From NCBI GenBank assembly GCA_031282235.1, contig JAITED010000109.1:1-10757 (forward strand): 10,757 nt of DNA, written 5' to 3'. This DNA comes from Propionibacteriaceae bacterium (GTDB lineage Bacteria; Actinomycetota; Actinomycetes; Propionibacteriales; Propionibacteriaceae). Below the pieces are notes generated by a model that did not search any database, was not told the origin of the DNA, and saw only the letters and a program-made list of their open reading frames with translations. Below are positions 6,878 through 10,757 of the stretch, piece after piece. Within the stretch, counting starts at the first letter, position 1. Every line of letters begins with the position of its first letter. The position numbers were made by a program, and so were the translations under genes.

Positions 6878-7769
6878 CGCTAAGTGCCTTAGCGATAGCA
6901 GCGCCGAGCGCCACGTTGCCGCGATATACCGCGAGGTTAGCCTCCAACGATTCGCCGTGAGTTTCGCGCTGCATATAGTCGAGCAGGAATGGGGTGATGT
7001 CGTGCCCGTGGATGCCGCGTGATTCACATTCGGCGAGCGCTTTGGCGAGCGTCTTATCGTGCAGTTCGCGGTTCAACTCATACGCCGGGTCAACCGGGTT
7101 AGCGACCACGACCGCCGAGGTGAGCCCCAACTCGTCCCGAGCTTTAGCCAACGCCGCAATCTCGGCTGCCGAATCCACCTGATAATCCACGCGGTAGCCA
7201 GAATCCGATACGTAAAAACCGGGGTAGTTGTTGGTGCGATAGCCGACGATGGGGATGTTGAGCGTCTCAAAGCGTTCCAGCGTGGCGGGGATGTCGAGAA
7301 TGGACTTCACCCCGGCGCTCACCAGCACAATTGGATACGTAGTCAGCGCGATTAGGTCAGCGGATTCATCAAATGTGGTGGATGCGCCGCGATGTACACC
7401 GCCCAACCCGCCGGTGGAGAACACCTTCACCCCGGCTAGATGCGACAGCAGTGCGGTGGCGGCAACGGTGGTGCCGCCGGAAAGCCCGCGCACTTTAGCG
7501 ATTGGCAAATCCCGTACCGAAAGTTTCACCACGGACTCATCGGCAGCAAGTTCGGCCAACTCGTCGCGGTTGAGACCGACGACACCCTCACCGCGTACCA
7601 CGCCGATAGTCGCTGGAGTGACGCCCGCAGCGTATAACTGCTCCTCAGCCTCCAGCCCCACCGCTAGGTTGCGTGGCCGTGGCAGCCCGTGGGTGATGAT
7701 GGTCGATTCCAGCGCCAACACCGGCTTCCCTGCCGCCAACGCCTCCGTTACATGTTTACCTATGCGCAT
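6870..7769 (-). CDS. psuG: Pseudouridine-5'-phosphate glycosidase
   Basis: A 299-residue enzyme that breaks the C-C glycosidic bond of pseudouridine 5'-phosphate to give uracil and ribose 5-phosphate, the second step of pseudouridine degradation. The family hallmarks are present: LALESTIITHGLPRP (18-32) with the acidic Glu21, VVRGEGVVGL (58-67), VKLSVRDLP (81-89), FSTGGLGGVHRGA (117-129), the reactive lysine in SAGVKSILDIP (Lys155), and SLEANLAVYRGNVALGA (274-290). Matching of these residues to the E. coli enzyme is from memory of the family. The ATG at 7769 is chosen because AAAAGGAG stands directly before it; a longer in-frame start would add 41 low-similarity residues. Its stop overlaps the psuK start by 8 nt, pointing to translational coupling. 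Confidence 0.95.
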   Translation of the reverse strand: MRIGKHVTEALAAGKPVLALESTIITHGLPRPRNLAVGLEAEEQLYAAGVTPATIGVVRGEGVVGLNRDELAELAADESVVKLSVRDLPIAKVRGLSGGTTVAATALLSHLAGVKVFSTGGLGGVHRGASTTFDESADLIALTTYPIVLVSAGVKSILDIPATLERFETLNIPIVGYRTNNYPGFYVSDSGYRVDYQVDSAAEIAALAKARDELGLTSAVVVANPVDPAYELNRELHDKTLAKALAECESRGIHGHDITPFLLDYMQRETHGESLEANLAVYRGNVALGAAIAKALSDD

Positions 7770-7780
7770 AATGCTCCTTT
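7770..7780 (-). promoter_or_regulatory. Ribosome binding site fixing the psuG start
   Basis: On the minus strand AAAAGGAGCATT precedes ATG, nearly the same as AAAGGAGCATC before deoD. It fixes the start at 7769 and argues against the longer reading frame. Confidence 0.75.
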
Positions 7781-7794
7781 TAATTGTGGGAATT

Positions 7795-7800
7795 AGTGTA
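7795..7800 (-). promoter_or_regulatory. Possible -10 element for psuGK
   Basis: TACACT on the minus strand, about 26 bp before the psuG ATG, is a fair match to the TANNNT type -10 of actinobacteria. There is no clear -35. Confidence 0.35.
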
Positions 7801-7872
7801 AAACTTATCCTCAGCTTAGTCCGGTGAGATGCGAGTTTGTATGTCGGCAGCGGCATTACAATAACTGTCGTA

Positions 7873-7901
7873 TTGAAATGTTTTATGCTCAAGTTTTACT
7901 T
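7873..7901 (+). promoter_or_regulatory. Possible promoter for the membrane protein gene at 7919
   Basis: TTGAAA (7873-7878) and TTACTT (7896-7901) are 17 bp apart. The -35 is good, the -10 weak; TATGCT at 7884 is an alternative -10. The divergent gap 7770-7918 holds this and the psuGK control region. Confidence 0.3.
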
Positions 7902-7918
7902 GTGTATCAGGAGGAGAT

Positions 7919-8665
7919 ATGAACGAGCGGTATCCGCAGCTGCAAGCCGCGCTGACTACCCGAGATGGGTTCGAGCGCGCGGTGCGTATTCACAACGGCT
8001 GGGACACGATGATAGTTATCGGGATTTTAGGGTTTGGGGGATGCTGGCTTTTCAACTTGACGGCCACGATTCGGGGGATGGTGAAAGAGCGCGTACCCAT
8101 ACGGTACTTTTTTGATGTTTTCTTCAATACGGATGGCATCTGGGGCGGGATTATGCTCGCATCAGCAGCGCTGCTGGCGTTGACAGTGCTGGCGGCGATT
8201 GCCAAGGTGGCCACCAATAAATCCAGCTTCGACAAACTGTTCCAGAAGTATCAAACTAGCGGTTTTCTGGGCACTGCGTATCCGTTGGCAACCCCAATAC
8301 GGTTTGGCAAGGAACAACAGGTATTGGTGGCGTATGCACATCCATCCGTGCCGTTAGAGAGTGTGACTAATCTGGCCACATTCCTGAGTGCGCAGGCGCT
8401 CAACGCCCCCGATACCCCGGAGTTCAAGGATTGGAAGAAACGGCTCGTTAAAGTGGCGGCAGATTTGCGGGCGACCCCGGCATCAACCGTAGACCCGATG
8501 TTTCCCGCCGGAATCTGGTTCGCTCGAGTGCTGCCAGATAATGAGGCACTCGGCATTGTTGCCGGTGCTCCTGGCGAATCTGGCACTCGTCCGGTGGTGT
8601 TGCTGCCGGATGACCCGAAGGATGCCACGGTTTTCACTCTCAAAACCGATGTTCCGATTTCGTAA
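7919..8665 (+). CDS. Hypothetical membrane protein with two predicted helices
   Basis: I do not recognise this 248-residue protein. The N-terminal 27 residues are polar. A hydrophobic stretch covers about 28-48 (WDTMIVIGILGFGGCWLF) and a second one about 74-97 (IWGGIMLASAALLALTVLAA), separated by a basic and aromatic loop (KERVPIRYFFDVFF). The remaining 150 residues are soluble in character with no cysteine and no known motif that I can see; they mix Pro, Val and Ala and end in a run of short strands (GIVAGAPGE, RPVVLLPDD, TVFTLKTD). The short lysine-rich stretch after helix 2 suggests that both ends face the cytoplasm. The ribosome binding site is very strong (AGGAGGAG at 7909-7916, 2 nt before the ATG). 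It is transcribed away from psuG and ends 38 bp before tRNA-Thr. Confidence 0.8.
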   Translation: MNERYPQLQAALTTRDGFERAVRIHNGWDTMIVIGILGFGGCWLFNLTATIRGMVKERVPIRYFFDVFFNTDGIWGGIMLASAALLALTVLAAIAKVATNKSSFDKLFQKYQTSGFLGTAYPLATPIRFGKEQQVLVAYAHPSVPLESVTNLATFLSAQALNAPDTPEFKDWKKRLVKVAADLRATPASTVDPMFPAGIWFARVLPDNEALGIVAGAPGESGTRPVVLLPDDPKDATVFTLKTDVPIS

Positions 8666-8703
8666 TTGGTAAGCACTTGCGGTAGCGTTTTCTGCGCGAG
8701 AAG

Positions 8704-8776
8704 GCCCCTATAGCTCAGTCGGTAGAGCGTCTCCATGGTAAGGAGAAGGTCTGCAGTTCGATTCTGCATGGGGGCT
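8704..8776 (+). tRNA. tRNA-Thr (anticodon GGT)
   Basis: A 73-nt tRNA. Acceptor arms GCCCCTA and TGGGGGC pair over 7 bp (one G-T pair); the D arm is GCTCAGTCGGTAGAGC; the anticodon arm TCTCC-ATGGTAA-GGAGA gives GGT (Thr); the T arm is TGCAG-TTCGATT-CTGCA. The discriminator is T8776 and CCA (8777-8779) is encoded, unlike the other two tRNAs of this window. tRNA-Met follows after 31 bp and rpmG after that. Confidence 0.96.
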
Positions 8777-8779
8777 CCA

Positions 8780-8803
8780 CTTGGCCGAAGGCTTTCGGCC
8801 AAG
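8780..8803 (+). other. Spacer hairpin between tRNA-Thr and tRNA-Met
   Basis: A perfect 10-bp stem, CTTGGCCGAA (8780-8789) with TTCGGCCAAG (8794-8803), closes a 4-nt loop. It starts right after the encoded CCA and ends 4 nt before tRNA-Met. No T-run follows, so it is more likely a processing or spacer structure in a joint transcript than a terminator. Confidence 0.6.
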
Positions 8804-8807
8804 GCGA

Positions 8808-8880
8808 GGCGGGGTAGCTCAGGTGGTAGAGCAAGCGGCTCATAATCGCTGTGTCACGGGTTCGAGTCCCGTCCTCGCTA
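8808..8880 (+). tRNA. tRNA-Met (anticodon CAT), probably elongator
   Basis: A 73-nt tRNA. Acceptor arms GGCGGGG and CCTCGCT pair over 7 bp with two G-T pairs; the anticodon arm AGCGG-CTCATAA-TCGCT gives CAT; the T arm is ACGGG-TTCGAGT-CCCGT; the discriminator is A8880 and CCA is not encoded. The first acceptor pair is not the C-A mismatch of initiator tRNA and the anticodon stem lacks the three G-C pairs, so I call it elongator Met. A CAT-anticodon Ile2 tRNA is possible but less likely at this conserved locus. Confidence 0.93.
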
Positions 8881-8934
8881 CGGGTATTGACCGGCGTGCG
8901 GACCCCCCGAATCGCCACAGTCGATACTAGGCGA

Positions 8935-8940
8935 TACAAT
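8935..8940 (+). promoter_or_regulatory. Possible -10 element for rpmG
   Basis: TACAAT (8935-8940) lies 45 bp before the rpmG ATG. The predicted start falls at the base of the leader hairpin at 8947. No -35 is clear. A TTGACC at 8887 is too far away. Confidence 0.4.
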
Positions 8941-8946
8941 AGGACG

Positions 8947-8966
8947 CTGCCGCTGACATCCGGCAG
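8947..8966 (+). other. Hairpin in the rpmG leader
   Basis: CTGCCG (8947-8952) and CGGCAG (8961-8966) form a 6-bp stem with an 8-nt loop at the probable 5' end of the rpmG message, 19 nt before the start codon. It could stabilise the mRNA or serve in feedback control; nothing further can be read from it. Confidence 0.4.
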
Positions 8967-8985
8967 TGAAAGTTGAGGCGAAAAC

Positions 8986-9156
8986 ATGGCGAAGAAGCAG
9001 GCGGACATCCGCCCCAAGATCACGATGGCTTGCACCGTGTGCAAAGAGCGTAACTACATCACCAAGAAGAACCGTCGCAACACCCCCGACCGCCTAGAGT
9101 TGGCGAAGTTCTGCCCCCGCTGCGGCCACCACACCGCCCACCGCGAAACCCGCTAA
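8986..9156 (+). CDS. rpmG: 50S ribosomal protein L33 (zinc-binding type)
   Basis: A 56-residue basic protein of the large ribosomal subunit, whose sequence begins MAKKQADIRPKITMACTVCK. It carries two CxxC pairs, Cys16-Cys19 and Cys43-Cys46, which bind zinc, making it the C+ paralogue rather than the zinc-free form made under zinc shortage. The core ERNYITKKNRRNTPDRLELAKFCPRC is typical, and the length is normal. The ATG is preceded by TTGAGG at a distance of about 8 nt. The position right after tRNA-Thr and tRNA-Met is a common actinobacterial arrangement. The usual downstream genes at this locus in related bacteria (for example hadA-like or murB) are not seen; a repeat array and fic come instead. 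Confidence 0.96.
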   Translation: MAKKQADIRPKITMACTVCKERNYITKKNRRNTPDRLELAKFCPRCGHHTAHRETR

Positions 9157-9157
9157 C

Positions 9158-9221
9158 CTGCGCGCTCGCCCTGTCCCGCCCTCACCCCACCCGTCTCGGT
9201 TGGCGTGGAGAGTGAGCGCAG
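9158..9221 (+). terminator. Possible imperfect hairpin after rpmG
   Basis: CTGCGC (9158-9163) can pair with GCGCAG (9216-9221), and inside it CTCAC (9181-9185) with GTGAG (9212-9216) and CCAC with GTGG. The structure is long, has large internal loops and lacks a T-run, so it is only a weak candidate for the end of the rpmG transcript. The stretch 9222-9250 shows nothing. Confidence 0.25.
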
Positions 9222-9262
9222 CATGACTGGGGGAGTGGGCGCACCGCTAACCCCATACAAAA

Positions 9263-9278
9263 TGTGAGTGTAATCACA
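9263..9278. promoter_or_regulatory. Dyad operator 1 (TGTGA-N6-TCACA)
   Basis: A perfect 5-6-5 inverted repeat with A-rich flanks. It matches the Crp/GlxR consensus in all ten arm positions. Confidence 0.6.
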
Positions 9279-9295
9279 AAAATCCCCATACAAAA

Positions 9296-9311
9296 TGTGA
9301 GTGTAATCACA
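9296..9311. promoter_or_regulatory. Dyad operator 2 (TGTGA-N6-TCACA)
   Basis: Identical to operator 1, including the GTGTAA centre, and 33 bp from it. Confidence 0.6.
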
Positions 9312-9328
9312 AAATACCCCATGTAAAA

Positions 9329-9344
9329 TGTGGTTGTTGTCACA
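9329..9344. promoter_or_regulatory. Dyad operator 3 (TGTGG-N6-TCACA)
   Basis: One arm position differs from consensus; the centre TTGTTG is new. It is 33 bp from operator 2. Confidence 0.5.
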
Positions 9345-9362
9345 AGATTCCCCACGTAAAAG

Positions 9363-9378
9363 TGTGCTTGGATACACA
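9363..9378. promoter_or_regulatory. Dyad operator 4 (TGTGC-N6-ACACA)
   Basis: The outer TGTG/CACA symmetry is kept although most of the unit around it has changed. It is 34 bp from operator 3. Confidence 0.4.
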
Positions 9379-9456
9379 AAAGTCCCGGTATGTTTTGTGA
9401 TTACATGGCACGGTACATGTTGAATATGGCTGCGTAAAACTCATTGTTTCAAACAA

Positions 9457-9463
9457 GAGGGGA
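9457..9463 (+). promoter_or_regulatory. Ribosome binding site fixing the fic start
   Basis: GAGGGGA lies directly against an ATG at 9464 but 6-7 nt before the in-frame ATG at 9470. The spacing favours 9470 as the true start. Confidence 0.7.
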
Positions 9464-9469
9464 ATGATA

Positions 9470-10309
9470 ATGGCTTATAGGGATGGGTTTGATGGGTTTG
9501 CGGAGTATGAGCGGCTGGGTGAGCCTGAGCAGGTTGAAAAGGCGCAGAATTGGCGGGCGGCTATTGGGCTGCAGCAAGTGGATGGGTTGACGCCGTCTGA
9601 GTATCTGGTGGAGACGGCGAAGCGCAACATTGCGGGTGAAATCGACAGTTATCAGGTGCGGGAACTACTTGATGACTATTATCAGGCGAAGCCGACGAGT
9701 GTTGCAGCGGAGCGCAGTGAGGAAGCGGATAAGGTTTCGGCGCGTATCGCTGAAATCTTGGCAGAAAAAGCTTTCACTTTCAGCCCAGCTGCATACGTCG
9801 CCATTCACCAGCGGCTCTTTAACGGCGTTTACGAGTTTGCGGGGAAAATCCGCGACTACAACATCTCCAAAGCTGAGTGGGTGTTGGACGGCGATACGGT
9901 GTATTACGCCGCTGCCGACAGTATCCGTGCCACGCTGGATTATGACTTTGCGCAGGAAAAGGCGTTTACGTATCAAGGTCTAAATCAGGCAGAAATCGTG
10001 GCGCACATTGCTCAGTTCGTATCTGGCTTGTGGCAGATTCACGCTTTTGGCGAGGGCAATACCCGTACCACAGCGGTGTTCGTCATCAAATATCTACGCA
10101 CGCTAGGCTTCAACGTCAATAACGAACTGTTCGCGCAGCATTCATGGTACTTCCGCAACGCTTTAGTGCGCGCAAACTACAACGATTATCTTAAAAGCAT
10201 CTACGCAACGCCCACGTTCCTAAACCGCTTTTTTGAGAACCTGCTGTTGGGGGGAACCCATCCACTTAAGAATCGGGAGTTGCGGGTTTTACGCGAAGCG
10301 CGCCGATAA
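9470..10309 (+). CDS. fic: Fic family protein (probable AMP-transferase) with VbhA-like N-terminus
   Basis: A 279-residue Fic-domain protein; such enzymes usually transfer AMP from ATP to target proteins, and many act as toxins. The Fic motif is HAFGEGNTR at 191-199: His191, Phe193, Glu195, Gly196, Asn197 and Arg199 are kept, with Thr198 where canonical HPFxxGNGR has Gly. The substrate-flap region YEFAGKIRDYNISK (121-134) is typical. Residues about 30-72 (AAIGLQQVDGLTPSEYL then AGEIDSYQVRELL) resemble the VbhA-type antitoxin, normally a separate small protein, so toxin and inhibitor seem fused. The inhibitory motif (S/T)xxxE(G/N) appears as LQQVDG, with Asp38 for Glu and no Ser/Thr. No separate antitoxin gene lies upstream; a 33-bp operator-like array does. 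The ATG at 9470 is chosen from ribosome binding site spacing. Its 3' end overlaps the convergent transporter gene by 44 bp. The target is unknown. Confidence 0.9.
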   Translation: MAYRDGFDGFAEYERLGEPEQVEKAQNWRAAIGLQQVDGLTPSEYLVETAKRNIAGEIDSYQVRELLDDYYQAKPTSVAAERSEEADKVSARIAEILAEKAFTFSPAAYVAIHQRLFNGVYEFAGKIRDYNISKAEWVLDGDTVYYAAADSIRATLDYDFAQEKAFTYQGLNQAEIVAHIAQFVSGLWQIHAFGEGNTRTTAVFVIKYLRTLGFNVNNELFAQHSWYFRNALVRANYNDYLKSIYATPTFLNRFFENLLLGGTHPLKNRELRVLREARR

Positions 10310-10757
10310 GCATAATTACTAGGCTGGCGGCGATGCCGAACCATACGGGGTCGATGGTTTCGGGGCCGAACCAGGCACCTAGGGCGGTGGCTAGGGGAGC
10401 GGCGCACATGGCGGGGATTACGAAACGAGCGTTGATGCGGCCGGGGAGGAATAGGGCGGCCATCACCGGCCAGAAAGCCACCGCGCCGCGCAACCCCATG
10501 GATAGGAAACTCCAAGAGAGGATTAGGCCGCCCATGTCGAATAGGCAGATGGTGGCGGCAGCTAATAACACAGCTAGCAGGACGGCGCGGCTGAGACGGA
10601 GCTTTTTCGCGTCAGTGTTAAAGGCGGAGCGGGAACGCCAACGGTATGGTAACAGGTCGCGTACCGCTACGGTGGCGATACCCAAACTCAACCCCGATGC
10701 GGAACCAACCAACACCACCAACAGCACCCCGAGTGCCACCCCGGCGGGCAGTGCGCT
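10266..10757 (-). CDS. Sodium:solute symporter family protein, C-terminal part (cut by window edge)
   Basis: The reading frame is open to the window edge, so the gene begins further right; only the last 163 or so residues are seen. The visible part has SASGLSLGIATVAVRDLLP, the typical sodium:solute symporter (SSS) block between a membrane helix and a basic cytoplasmic loop, then KLRLSRAVLLAVLLAAATICL, the helix pair LSWSFLSMGLRGAVAFWPVM, and two further helices before a short polar tail ending ATPDS. About four to five membrane helices are visible. SSS carriers bring sugars, amino acids, nucleosides or organic acids into the cell with sodium; the substrate is not shown here. The internal GTG at 10739 is not a start, since in-frame coding sequence continues upstream. 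The stop lies inside the fic coding region. Confidence 0.8.
   Translation of the reverse strand, partial: SALPAGVALGVLLVVLVGSASGLSLGIATVAVRDLLPYRWRSRSAFNTDAKKLRLSRAVLLAVLLAAATICLFDMGGLILSWSFLSMGLRGAVAFWPVMAALFLPGRINARFVIPAMCAAPLATALGAWFGPETIDPVWFGIAASLVIMLIGALRVKPATPDS

Larger units (their letters stand above)
9251..9411 (+). repeat. 33-bp tandem array with Crp/GlxR-like dyads
   Basis: Four units begin with CCCC at 9251, 9284, 9317 and 9350, exactly 33 bp apart, and a fifth diverged unit starts with TCCC at 9383. Units 1 and 2 are nearly identical; 3 and 4 drift. Each of the first four contains a dyad: TGTGA-N6-TCACA at 9263-9278 and 9296-9311, TGTGG-N6-TCACA at 9329-9344 and TGTGC-N6-ACACA at 9363-9378. 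Unit 5 has only the left half (TGTGA, 9396-9400), in a stretch that is the reverse complement of part of units 1 and 2 (TTTTGTGATTACA). The dyad matches the known binding consensus of Crp/GlxR regulators. The array ends about 60 bp before the fic start. Function as a multi-site operator is inference; no spacers exist, so it is not CRISPR. Confidence 0.85.

Noticed and set aside
6878..7027. Longer psuK start (50 extra residues)
   Set aside because: The extension lies fully inside psuG in another frame, has no kinase similarity, and the ATG at 6877 has a ribosome binding site and the coupling overlap.
7770..7892. Longer psuG start (41 extra residues)
   Set aside because: AAAAGGAG stands directly before the ATG at 7769, family similarity begins there, and the extension would cover the promoter region.
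8808..8880. Initiator tRNA-Met
   Set aside because: The first acceptor pair is G-T, not the C-A mismatch of initiators, and the three G-C pairs of the anticodon stem are absent.
8704..8880. Attachment site of an integrated element at the tRNA-Thr or tRNA-Met 3' end
   Set aside because: I found no second copy of either tRNA 3' end downstream in the window and no integrase gene.
9153..9379. Two overlapping minus-strand ORFs of 65-74 codons across the 33-bp array, with 11-residue repeats
   Set aside because: 33 is divisible by three, so a repeat unit without stops opens long frames automatically. The changes between units keep the DNA dyad rather than either protein, and no good ribosome binding site was seen.
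9251..9411. CRISPR array
   Set aside because: The units follow one another directly with no unique spacers, and no cas gene is near.

Overview
The window looks like chromosomal DNA of a moderately G+C-rich Actinomycetota member. The best evidence is the tRNA-Thr(GGT) / tRNA-Met(CAT) / rpmG order, a layout typical of actinobacteria, together with G/C-rich codon use and several GTG starts. The protein styles would fit an Actinomycetaceae-like host, but I cannot name the genus from sequence alone.

Layout. 1-400: a short YtrA-type GntR repressor. 400-640: a gene-free gap filled by four copies of a structured palindromic repeat, two in each orientation. 638-3033 (minus strand): a gamma-glutamyltransferase-family Ntn hydrolase followed by the YajQ nucleotide-binding protein. 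3034-3238: a divergent control region holding a six-codon leader ORF with a strong ribosome binding site. 3239-4876: an ABC-F translation factor. 4969-5088: tRNA-Tyr and its terminator. 5098-7769 (minus strand): a nucleoside salvage block of psuG and psuK (overlapping by 8 nt) followed by deoD. 7919-8665: an unrecognised two-helix membrane protein. 8704-9156: tRNA-Thr, tRNA-Met and rpmG (ribosomal protein L33). 9157-9469: a gap with a 33-bp tandem array carrying Crp/GlxR-like dyads. 9470-10309: a Fic protein with a VbhA-like N-terminus. 10266-10757 (minus strand): the C-terminal part of a sodium:solute symporter family protein, cut by the window edge.

How the genes fit together. psuG and psuK split pseudouridine 5'-phosphate and phosphorylate pseudouridine, and DeoD cleaves purine nucleosides, so the block recycles RNA-derived nucleosides. 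tRNA-Tyr, tRNA-Thr, tRNA-Met, L33 and the ABC-F protein all serve translation.

The parts most worth a second look are regulatory. They are the phased array of four (perhaps five) TGTGA-N6-TCACA-type dyads in front of fic, the candidate attenuation leader in front of the ABC-F gene, and the covarying palindromic repeats between gntR and yajQ. The fic module plus its array lies between the rpmG locus and a transporter gene and may be a late insertion. I saw no transposase, integrase, CRISPR array or rRNA.
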